5,196 bases of DNA, taken from NCBI GenBank assembly GCA_016788805.1, contig JAEUSE010000082.1:1-5196 (forward strand), in the 5' to 3' direction. Each line of letters opens with the position of its first letter. The stretch's first letter is position 1. The stretch comes from Candidatus Doudnabacteria bacterium. GTDB taxonomy: Bacteria; Patescibacteriota; Doudnabacteria; UBA920. The translations under genes were made by a program, and so were the position numbers. The notes below the pieces were generated by a model. That model was not told the origin of the DNA. It saw only the letters and a list, made by a program, of their open reading frames with translations, and made no database searches. Of this stretch, positions 1 through 5,047 are shown in pieces.

Positions 1-330
1 CATGTTGTATACATAAAAGGCGGAGAAGCCGGCCTGTTTATTGAAACGGTAAAAAACACCCCCGATTGGACCGCTTCCCTCGCCGGCAAAACAATAGTTG
101 GTACTTCCGCCGGGGCGGAAGCTCTATTCTCTTACTACTACCATGTAGTTCACAGACAAGTGGAGGCGGGCCTGGGAATTATTCAAGGAAAGTTTATCCC
201 TCACTGGGAAGCACGCGAAAACTTTCCCCTTGTAAATTGGTCACACGCCTACCAAGAACTACAAAGCTACAAAGAAGACCTGCCCATACTCAAACTTGCG
301 GAAGGCGAATTTACGGTACAACATATATAA
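1..330 (+). CDS. Peptidase S51 (dipeptidase E-like) protein, 3' part only
   Basis: This is the last 109 codons of a gene that begins upstream of the window; the frame is open from base 1 and stops at TAA 328-330. Visible residues fit the peptidase S51 / class I glutamine amidotransferase-like fold. A GGEAGLFIETV segment (visible residues 7-17) resembles the family's GGNT-type loop. GTSAGAEAL (34-42) matches the nucleophile elbow GxSAGA, so Ser36 is the likely catalytic serine. GLGIIQGKFIPHW (57-69) matches the GLGLL...PH strand that carries the catalytic His (His68). The family includes Asp-specific dipeptidase PepE and cyanophycinase; too little remains to choose, so the substrate is unknown. 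About half of a typical 200-240 aa protein is missing. The stop codon lies inside a consensus -10 box that probably serves the next gene. Confidence 0.85.
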   Translation, partial: HVVYIKGGEAGLFIETVKNTPDWTASLAGKTIVGTSAGAEALFSYYYHVVHRQVEAGLGIIQGKFIPHWEARENFPLVNWSHAYQELQSYKEDLPILKLAEGEFTVQHI

Positions 331-331
331 T
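326..331 (+). promoter_or_regulatory. Consensus -10 box TATAAT, leaderless-type promoter
   Basis: A perfect TATAAT lies at 326-331 and contains the stop codon of the upstream gene. With standard spacing the transcript would start near 338, exactly at an in-frame ATG. I see no convincing -35 hexamer at 16-18 nt and no TG extension, so a chance match in an AT-rich stop region is possible. Confidence 0.45.
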
Positions 332-337
332 ATGTAT

Positions 338-589
338 ATGAAAAAACTCTGGTTTAAAAATAAAACCTACGGCTGGGGCTGGTACCCGGCTAGTTGGCAG
401 GGTTGGGTAGTCCTAGCCGTGTTTATATGCTTTCTCTTGGTAAATACCTTAGCGCTTACCGCGGCACCGGAGCCAACTCCACGCATGTTAGCGGGGTTTT
501 TTGTGAGAGCTATAGTACTAATAGCACTAGTTATAATTATTTGCTACAGAACCGGAGAAAAACCTCACTGGCAGTGGGGGAAGAAATAA
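338..589 (+). CDS. Small Trp-rich two-helix membrane protein, uncharacterised
   Basis: An 83-residue protein with an aromatic, basic N-terminus (MKKLWFKNKTYGWGWYPASW, residues 1-20) and two hydrophobic helices, about 22-42 and 50-70. It ends in a short hydrophilic tail, TGEKPHWQWGKK (72-83). The YGWGW-P-xx-WQGW block and the GEKPxWxWGK tail look like the conserved signature of a small membrane protein I associate with Patescibacteria; I know of no assigned function. I chose ATG 338 over ATG 332 because a TATAAT ends at 331 and would place the transcript start at 338. The 332 start would only add Met-Tyr. The TM layout predicts both ends on the same, probably cytoplasmic, side. It lies 10 nt before the HAD gene and may be co-transcribed with it. 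Confidence 0.82.
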   Translation: MKKLWFKNKTYGWGWYPASWQGWVVLAVFICFLLVNTLALTAAPEPTPRMLAGFFVRAIVLIALVIIICYRTGEKPHWQWGKK

Positions 590-599
590 CCCTACATCC

Positions 600-1211
600 A
601 TGAGTATTAAGCATGTTTGGCTGGATTTTAGCGACACACTCGCGAGCATCAATAAAGAACTCCACAACCAACTCAAATACAAAGCATATGCCGAACTGAC
701 AGGCCAACCACTCACACCTGAGCTCAAAGCTGAATACGACGTACTGTATACTGCGCAGATAAGCAACGCGGCGGTATTTCAATTTTTAGGTGCACCGGCA
801 AATTTCTGGACTAATCAGCTTAACACACTCGACCCCAACATACTGTATACGCTGGTTGAACCAAATGCCGCACAATACGTGCAACAACTGCGAGAACGGG
901 TACCAGTCTCTATCTTCTCTAATATACAACTCGACTCTGTACTCCCCGCCCTTGGTTTTGAACCAAATTGGTTTACCCACATACTTAAGTCTAAACCCAA
1001 ACCGGCTCTGGAAGGGTTTTATAAGATTGTTGAATTATCCAACTTACAACCCCATAAAATATTATATGTGGGGGACCAGGTGGGCAAAGACATCTTACCA
1101 GCAAAACAAGTCGGCCTAACTACAGGACTCATATATTCACAAGCACCCGAGGCGGATTATAACTTCGAAACGTTACAAGACATATTCAAGCTATTAGAAT
1201 CCCAACCATGA
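600..1211 (+). CDS. HAD-like hydrolase with atypical motif I
   Basis: A 203 aa protein with the order of haloacid dehalogenase (HAD) superfamily motifs. Motif I is LDFSDTL (8-14), with nucleophile Asp9. Motif II is FSN (Ser107). Motif III is KPKP (Lys132). Motif IV is GDQVGKDILPAKQVG (158-172), with Asp159 and Asp164. The helical insert between motif I and motif II (about 15-95) fits a subfamily I cap. Length is normal for small cytoplasmic HAD enzymes. The residue two after the nucleophile, normally the Asp acid/base of phosphatases, is Ser11. Variation there is known in relatives with other chemistry (Ala in phosphonatase, Tyr in 2-haloacid dehalogenases). The substrate is therefore open, and a simple phosphatase label would be unsafe. 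The stop overlaps the next start (ATGA at 1208-1211), indicating translational coupling. Confidence 0.9.
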   Translation: MSIKHVWLDFSDTLASINKELHNQLKYKAYAELTGQPLTPELKAEYDVLYTAQISNAAVFQFLGAPANFWTNQLNTLDPNILYTLVEPNAAQYVQQLRERVPVSIFSNIQLDSVLPALGFEPNWFTHILKSKPKPALEGFYKIVELSNLQPHKILYVGDQVGKDILPAKQVGLTTGLIYSQAPEADYNFETLQDIFKLLESQP

Positions 1212-1753
1212 CCATACTAATACTCCACGCCATTGGCAGCCACGCGGGGGCGCATTGGGAACAGTGGCTACACGACGAGCTTACTACGCAAGGCCACACC
1301 GTACTCATGCCTAACCTACCGGCAGCCGAACACCCCAGCCGCGCCACCTGGCTCTCTACTGTACAAACTATAGTAAAGAATGTTCCCACTAATGAATTGG
1401 TGTTGGTTGGCCATTCTTTGGGGGTAGTTACGGCGTTAGATTTTATAGAACACTCCCCTACCGATGTACGCGGTTTGATTTCTGTTGCCGGGTTCGGCCG
1501 TGACTATGGCGCGGAGCTAAATAGCTACTTTATGCGTGAACGCGAAATTGACTTTACCACAATCAGACAAAAAGTGGGAAAGGCTTTTGTTTTTTACGGC
1601 GACAACGACCCATATGTACCCCAAGAGGTTTTGGCTGACCTCGCCGTAAAACTTGATGTCGCGCCGACAGTTATTCATAAAGGCGGACACTTAAACACCG
1701 ACGCCGGGTGTACCCAGTTTCCCGAAGTCCTCGCCGCGTTTCAGGTCTTGTAA
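1208..1753 (+). CDS. RBBP9/YdeN-type alpha/beta serine hydrolase
   Basis: A 181 aa compact alpha/beta hydrolase resembling the RBBP9/YdeN family (Pfam Ser_hydrolase). The first strand is TILILHAIGS (2-11), followed by HWEQWL (16-21), the family's W-x-x-W-L region after the oxyanion loop. The nucleophile elbow is GHSLG (68-72; Ser70). The acid is in GDNDPYVP (131-138; probably Asp134). The catalytic His is in GGHLN (159-163; His161). Length matches the 180-190 aa norm, and there is no signal peptide or TM segment, so it is probably cytoplasmic. Family members hydrolyse small esters; physiological substrates are mostly unknown and none is implied here. Its start overlaps the HAD stop by 4 nt, and the SET gene begins 8 nt after its stop, so the three are probably one transcript. 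Confidence 0.92.
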   Translation: MTILILHAIGSHAGAHWEQWLHDELTTQGHTVLMPNLPAAEHPSRATWLSTVQTIVKNVPTNELVLVGHSLGVVTALDFIEHSPTDVRGLISVAGFGRDYGAELNSYFMREREIDFTTIRQKVGKAFVFYGDNDPYVPQEVLADLAVKLDVAPTVIHKGGHLNTDAGCTQFPEVLAAFQVL

Positions 1754-1761
1754 ACTAACCC

Positions 1762-2250
1762 ATGCGCGATACGCCATACAAAAACCTCGCGGTGAAAAAA
1801 ACCCGAAACGGTCTTGGTATATTTACCAAGGTCGCTTTTGGCATCGGAAAAACTATATTTCGCATCAACGGCACCCGCAAACACTACACCACCCTACTCA
1901 GGCGAGGCGGAACTTTTTTGGATAACTGCTTTCGTGTGTCTGAAAACTATTATCTCAGCCCCGAAGGACACATTGGTGTGTACCTCAACCACTCTTGCGA
2001 ACCGAACGCGCGGGTGATTAAAAAAGGTAGCAAACTGTTCGTATATGCCATCACAAACATCCCCGCGGACGCAGAGGTATTAATAGACTACTCCACCATT
2101 ACCGCGGGCGACGACATATGGACCATGCGCTGCAACTGTGGGCACAAAGCTTGCCGTGGACTCGTTACAAATTTTTATAAACTCCCCCATGCGCTTCAGG
2201 AAAAATATAAAACTTTGCATATCGTTCCCAAGTATATTACGGACATATAA
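1762..2250 (+). CDS. Stand-alone SET-domain protein (putative lysine methyltransferase)
   Basis: A 162 aa protein that is almost entirely a SET domain. NGLGIF (16-21) is the AdoMet-binding start of the domain. YLNHSCEPNARV (74-85) contains the hallmark NHSCxPN. AITNIPADAEVLIDYS (96-111) ends with the catalytic Tyr110. CNCGHKAC (124-131) resembles a post-SET zinc-binding CxCxxxxC cluster. SET enzymes transfer methyl from AdoMet to protein lysines; in bacteria they occur sporadically, and targets are mostly unknown apart from a few chlamydial, Legionella and other cases. No pre-SET or targeting domain and no secretion signal is visible, so a cytoplasmic target is likelier than an effector role. 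It is the last gene of its run and is followed by a stem-loop and a terminator. No Shine-Dalgarno precedes the ATG. Confidence 0.92.
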   Translation: MRDTPYKNLAVKKTRNGLGIFTKVAFGIGKTIFRINGTRKHYTTLLRRGGTFLDNCFRVSENYYLSPEGHIGVYLNHSCEPNARVIKKGSKLFVYAITNIPADAEVLIDYSTITAGDDIWTMRCNCGHKACRGLVTNFYKLPHALQEKYKTLHIVPKYITDI

Positions 2251-2282
2251 CCCAATCTCTTTTTATGCTGTCATTAGCGTAA

Positions 2283-2328
2283 CCAAGGGGAGTCCTTGGT
2301 GCCGTTGCGGCCCAAAGCCTCCCCTTGG
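2283..2328 (+). other. Long GC-rich stem-loop in intergenic region
   Basis: A perfect 10-bp outer stem, CCAAGGGGAG (2283-2292) with CTCCCCTTGG (2319-2328), encloses an inner stem. The inner stem pairs TTGG (2296-2299) with CCAA (2312-2315) and GCCG (2301-2304) with CGGC (2308-2311), around a TTG triloop with one bulged T at 2300. The whole 46 nt folds as one near-continuous hairpin. A shorter alternative, CCAAGG/CCTTGG (2283-2288 with 2294-2299), competes for the left arm. No U-tract follows directly, so it is not itself a terminator. It could be a 3'-UTR stabiliser, an attenuator arm, part of a small RNA or a dispersed genomic repeat. Confidence 0.6.
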
Positions 2329-2336
2329 GAAAGGGT

Positions 2337-2371
2337 ACACCATGACTAACTACGGGGCCATGGTGTTTTTT
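2337..2371 (+). terminator. Probable intrinsic terminator after the SET gene
   Basis: ACACCATG (2337-2344) pairs with CATGGTGT (2359-2366) as an 8-bp perfect stem with a 14-nt loop, followed by a T run ending at 2371 and then ATTT. This is the form of a rho-independent terminator on the + strand. The loop is long and the stem only moderately GC-rich, so strength is uncertain. It would end transcription of the 338-2250 gene run, just before the promoter of the next unit. Confidence 0.65.
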
Positions 2372-2374
2372 ATT

Positions 2375-2383
2375 TGATATACT
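2375..2383 (+). promoter_or_regulatory. Extended -10 promoter TGATATACT for the 2393 gene
   Basis: TGATATACT has a TG extension at 2375-2376 and a -10 hexamer TATACT at 2378-2383 (5 of 6 consensus). The expected transcript start is near 2390, about 3 nt before the ATG at 2393, so the mRNA would be nearly leaderless. No -35 match is seen at usual spacing, which extended -10 promoters can tolerate. The position immediately after a terminator supports it, and the same nonamer precedes the gene at 5048. Confidence 0.65.
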
Positions 2384-2392
2384 AGAGCTAGT

Positions 2393-3046
2393 ATGAAAAC
2401 ATTGTACTACCTTCTGCTGGAATACCTGCTTATACTGCGCTTGCAACTTCGAGCACTCTGGCAGCACCCACCGGCACGGTGGAACACAGGAAAGGCCGGT
2501 AACGTAGTGCTTATCCCCGGCTTCGGCGAACCCTGGACTTTTTTAGCCGTACTTGCCGGACAACTCAATGCTCGCGGATACCGAGTTCACGTTGTACCTA
2601 AACTCAATTACAACACTCAACCGATTGTGGAATGCGTAGACGCGCTGCACTCATACATAACACAAAACGCGCTACCGCAGGTAATACTACTTGCACACAG
2701 CCGTGGGGGCATTGCGGCCAAGCTGTACGCGGACGCGCACCCCGAGCACGTCCAAAAAATTATCTCACTCAGTACCCCCTACCAAGGCACCTTAGTTGGT
2801 TACCTCTACATATGTAACCTTAAAGAGCTCATACCCAACTCGCCCGTTATACAAAAAGCGCTCAACAACACAGCCCATACCGACAAAATACTCAACCTGT
2901 CCGCGCAGGTGGACAATCATGTCGTCCCCAACGCGTACGCGCTCCTACCCGGTGCAACCAACCAAAAGGTTCCCGTTGTAGGCCACACGCGCATCCTGGA
3001 GGCGCCCGACGCCTTAACCGCATTAATAAAATTTTTACACACATGA
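2393..3046 (+). CDS. Lipase-like alpha/beta hydrolase with N-terminal hydrophobic segment
   Basis: A 217 aa alpha/beta hydrolase. The N-terminus is a hydrophobic helix (about 4-16, LYYLLLEYLLILR), which may be a membrane anchor or membrane-facing helix rather than a cleaved signal. The core begins with NVVLIPGFGEPWTF (37-50), with the HG-like oxyanion loop as PGFG. The nucleophile elbow is AHSRGG (101-106; Ser103), with Ala where Gly is usual. STPYQGT (127-133) resembles the S-T-P-h-x-G-T strand of PGAP1/triacylglycerol-lipase-like enzymes. The acid is probably Asp174 (VDNHVVP), and the His is His198 (VGHTRIL). A lipid ester or acyl-chain substrate is plausible but unproven. The start is supported by the promoter 10 nt upstream. 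The stop overlaps the next gene's start by 4 nt (ATGA). Confidence 0.88.
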   Translation: MKTLYYLLLEYLLILRLQLRALWQHPPARWNTGKAGNVVLIPGFGEPWTFLAVLAGQLNARGYRVHVVPKLNYNTQPIVECVDALHSYITQNALPQVILLAHSRGGIAAKLYADAHPEHVQKIISLSTPYQGTLVGYLYICNLKELIPNSPVIQKALNNTAHTDKILNLSAQVDNHVVPNAYALLPGATNQKVPVVGHTRILEAPDALTALIKFLHT

Positions 3047-3564
3047 ACATCACACCCGGTATACGTACCGTAGCGGACTTCTACACAGAGTCCCAGCCTT
3101 ATATAACACTCTTTAATACTTTTATTACTAAACACGCGCTTATGGGCCAAGCGGCGGTAGACCACATCAATTATAAATGCGACAGCGCGGAGACCTTTGA
3201 ACACATACGGGCACTGTTTGAGTATGACAGTGAGTACATATACCAATCTATAATTTCCAACCGGCGCATTGCGCTCATAAAGCTCCGCCGAAGCATACCG
3301 ACCGGCCTTGGGCCAATCGCCCTCTTGGAATTGTCCGACCAAAAGCCGGACCACTCTCAAACCAACAAGTTTGAACACATAGAAGCCTACCCCTTAGCCA
3401 AAACCTATGAAGACTTTCTACAGCTATTTGCCACCACAGAAACACTCATACCTCACGCTCGCGTGCACCATTCTACCCAAGATATAGACATGGGAAACGG
3501 CTTCTTGTTCCGCTGTACTACCGGCCCGCTTATTGAAAAAATTAAAACCGGTGAAATGGTTTAA
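3043..3564 (+). CDS. YecM-like VOC-fold protein (predicted metal-binding)
   Basis: A 173 aa protein that resembles the E. coli YecM family, a single-chain relative of the glyoxalase/VOC superfamily. The pattern I rely on is VDHINYKC (39-46, with Asp40-His41), a central NRRIALIKL strand (73-81), LLELSD (94-99, Glu96) and KFEHIEAYPL (109-118, with Glu111, His112 and Glu114). His41, Glu96 and His112 or Glu114 are plausible metal ligands in a VOC-type site. Length is close to YecM (about 190 aa). The biochemical function of YecM itself is not established, so none is assigned. It begins inside the stop of the lipase-like gene, implying coupled translation. There is no signal peptide or TM segment, so it is likely cytoplasmic. 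Identification is by motif memory only. Confidence 0.7.
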   Translation: MNITPGIRTVADFYTESQPYITLFNTFITKHALMGQAAVDHINYKCDSAETFEHIRALFEYDSEYIYQSIISNRRIALIKLRRSIPTGLGPIALLELSDQKPDHSQTNKFEHIEAYPLAKTYEDFLQLFATTETLIPHARVHHSTQDIDMGNGFLFRCTTGPLIEKIKTGEMV

Positions 3565-3567
3565 CAA

Positions 3568-3610
3568 TTGAAATATCTTTCTTTTTTTATTGTAATAAAT
3601 ATGGTAAAGT
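3568..3610 (+). promoter_or_regulatory. Promoter region for the FMN-binding protein gene
   Basis: TTGAAA (3568-3573) and TGTAAT (3591-3596) are separated by exactly 17 nt, with 4-5 of 6 consensus bases each. A T-tract lies between them. This would start transcription near 3603 with a leader of about 33 nt. A second candidate is TGGTAAAGT (3602-3610), an extended -10 with a weaker hexamer, giving a start near 3617. The region is very AT-rich compared with the flanking genes. No hairpin terminator for the upstream unit is seen here. Confidence 0.5.
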
Positions 3611-3635
3611 AAAAAAACATAAGTAAATATGAACT

Positions 3636-4118
3636 ATGTCCGAACAAACATCACCCACCCCCAAAAATAGCAGAATAGGCCTTGCCGTTGCGACAGGTAT
3701 TGTTGTGCTACTCATTATACTCGCAGTCGTAAAGTTTTCCGGCAAAGAAGACGACATCGCCACAACTCCCGAAACCATTACTCCGACTACCAACGAACAA
3801 ACAACTACGACCCGCACGTACAAAGACGGGACATACACCGCAACCGGTGCGTATACTTCTCCCGGGGGACCGGAGACTATTGTTATTTCGCTTACCCTAA
3901 AAGGCGGCGTGGTTACCGACGCAACCGCTCAACCCCAAGCTGAACAACCAATATCCAAAAAAATGCAGCAGGCGTTCAGCCAAAACTTTAAAGGCATGAT
4001 TGTCGGGAAAAATATTAACGAAGTCACGCTCGATAAAGTATCCGGGTCTTCGCTTACCCCTAAGGGCTTTAACGACGCGGTAGAGCAAATTAAAACTCAG
4101 GCGGCAATTAGTGCTTAG
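3636..4118 (+). CDS. Membrane-anchored FMN-binding domain protein (ApbE substrate)
   Basis: A 160 aa protein: a short hydrophilic N-terminus, one TM helix (about 14-33, IGLAVATGIVVLLIILAVV), a Thr-rich linker (41-62) and an FMN_bind-type domain (about 63-155). The domain starts with YKDGTYTATGAYTSPGG (62-78) and has strand LTLKGGVVTDA (86-96). DKVSGSSLTPKGF (133-145) matches the Dxx[ST]GA[TS] flavinylation motif. By alignment with SGAT, the FMN acceptor would be Ser139 rather than the commoner Thr. Such proteins carry covalent FMN and pass electrons in extracytoplasmic redox chains. The basic residues before the helix (K10, R13) favour an N-in topology with the domain outside. ApbE lies 27 nt downstream, strongly supporting the assignment. 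The last residues (Ile-Ser-Ala-stop) run into a heptamer repeat. Confidence 0.93.
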   Translation: MSEQTSPTPKNSRIGLAVATGIVVLLIILAVVKFSGKEDDIATTPETITPTTNEQTTTTRTYKDGTYTATGAYTSPGGPETIVISLTLKGGVVTDATAQPQAEQPISKKMQQAFSQNFKGMIVGKNINEVTLDKVSGSSLTPKGFNDAVEQIKTQAAISA

Positions 4119-4144
4119 TGCTCAGTACCTAGTTGTTAGTAAAC
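4110..4144 (+). repeat. Degenerate 7-nt tandem repeat (5 units, AGTNNNN)
   Basis: Five consecutive heptamers all begin AGT: AGTGCTT (4110), AGTGCTC (4117), AGTACCT (4124), AGTTGTT (4131) and AGTAAAC (4138). The first two differ at one base and later units decay. The array includes the last codons and the TAG stop of the FMN-binding gene and ends one base before the ATG of the next gene. It fills the intergenic gap and contains no Shine-Dalgarno. Confidence 0.65.
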
Positions 4145-4145
4145 A

Positions 4146-5024
4146 ATGTCGACACAGTACACATTTGAAGCCATTGGCACCCACTGGCAGATAGATATAA
4201 AAGACGCCATAACCAAAGAGCAATCCGGTGAATTGTATGAGCAAATCATAAAGAGGATTGCTCTTTTTGACGCCCACTACTCTCGCTTCCGCGCCGACTC
4301 GTTGGTAAGTACAATCGCTCGTGCGCCCGGCAGTTACCAGCTTCCGGACGACGCCGAACCCATGCTGAGTTTATACCATAAGCTATACCGAATGACGGAT
4401 GGTAGATTTACCCCGCTTATTGGGCAAGCACTCAGCGACGCCGGCTACGACGCACACTACTCGCTAAAAGAAAAAAAACTGAGTCCGCCACCCCCCTGGG
4501 ACGAAGCACTCATTTATAACTACCCAACACTCATTACTCAACTACCGGTACTGTTAGACGTGGGCGCGGCAGGTAAAGGATATTTAATCGACATTGTGGG
4601 TGAACTCCTGGAACATGCCGGCATTCGGAACTATACCGTTGACGCAGGCGGAGACATGCGGCACCGCACGACCGCACACATGCCTCTGCGAGTCGGCTTG
4701 GAAAATCCGGCCGATACCACCCAAGTAATCGGGATTGTCGACCTACAAAACCAAAGCCTCTGCGGTTCGGCCGGCAACCGACGGCAATGGGGTAACTTCC
4801 ACCACATACTCGACCCACGCTCCCTCACCTCACCCACCCATATAGCAGCGCTCTGGGCCGTAGCCGACACTACCCTACTGGCCGACGCGCTCTCTACCTG
4901 CCTCTTTTTTGTCCCACCGGAAACACTACTCAAACACTACGCTTTTGAATACCTTATTTTGCAATCTGACTTTACAGTAATCATGTCCCCACATTTCCCG
5001 GCTCGGTTGTTCACAGTAAAGTGA
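4146..5024 (+). CDS. apbE: FAD:protein FMN transferase ApbE
   Basis: A 292 aa flavin transferase that attaches FMN (from FAD) to a Ser/Thr of FMN_bind-domain proteins with Mg2+. Family blocks appear in order: SRFRADSLVSTI (46-57), TDGRFTPLIG (84-93), LDVGAAGKGYLID (137-149), VDAGGDM (165-171), SLCGSAGNRRQW (204-215), HHILDPRSL (219-227) and ADTTLLADALST (240-251). Asp247 and Thr251 match the usual metal-site residues. Length is slightly short but complete. Many ApbE proteins are exported lipoproteins; this one starts MSTQYTFEAIGTHW with no signal peptide, TM helix or lipobox, and no upstream in-frame alternative start is evident, so it appears cytoplasmic. It follows its likely substrate gene in the same unit. 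Its TGA stop is part of the next promoter's TGATATACT. Confidence 0.95.
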   Translation: MSTQYTFEAIGTHWQIDIKDAITKEQSGELYEQIIKRIALFDAHYSRFRADSLVSTIARAPGSYQLPDDAEPMLSLYHKLYRMTDGRFTPLIGQALSDAGYDAHYSLKEKKLSPPPPWDEALIYNYPTLITQLPVLLDVGAAGKGYLIDIVGELLEHAGIRNYTVDAGGDMRHRTTAHMPLRVGLENPADTTQVIGIVDLQNQSLCGSAGNRRQWGNFHHILDPRSLTSPTHIAALWAVADTTLLADALSTCLFFVPPETLLKHYAFEYLILQSDFTVIMSPHFPARLFTVK

Positions 5025-5030
5025 TATACT
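5022..5030 (+). promoter_or_regulatory. Extended -10 promoter TGATATACT before the 5048 gene
   Basis: TGATATACT, identical to the nonamer at 2375-2383, overlaps the apbE stop codon. The hexamer TATACT at 5025-5030 predicts a start near 5037 and a leader of about 11 nt. A second AT-rich candidate, TATATA (5036-5041), would put the start at the ATG itself. No -35 match is clear. Recurrence of the same element at a gene boundary supports it. Confidence 0.55.
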
Positions 5031-5047
5031 ATCCATATATATTCTGT

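Noticed and set aside
66..341. A 91-codon + strand frame overlapping the S51 peptidase
   Set aside because: The product is low-complexity with no family features, while the frame starting at base 1 carries clear S51 motifs.
742..850. Direct repeat TACTGTATAC at 742-751 and 841-850
   Set aside because: Both copies encode Leu-Tyr-Thr in the same reading frame of the HAD gene and are 99 nt apart; codon coincidence is the simplest explanation.
2251..2392. tRNA, riboswitch or standard small RNA in the intergenic region
   Set aside because: I found no cloverleaf with T-loop and CCA, no known aptamer core and no SRP, 6S or tmRNA signature. It is kept only as an unnamed stem-loop plus terminator.
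2917..3378. A 153-codon open frame on the - strand
   Set aside because: It lies antisense to the lipase-like and YecM-like genes, shows no recognisable domain, and crosses the boundary of two well-supported coupled genes.
3565..3600. Intrinsic terminator before the FMN-binding gene
   Set aside because: A T-tract is present (3582-3588) but no GC-rich hairpin precedes it, and the sequence fits a promoter spacer better.
4534..4933. Two - strand frames of about 94-100 codons
   Set aside because: Both are antisense to conserved ApbE motifs and have Arg/Ser/Cys-rich, non-protein-like composition.
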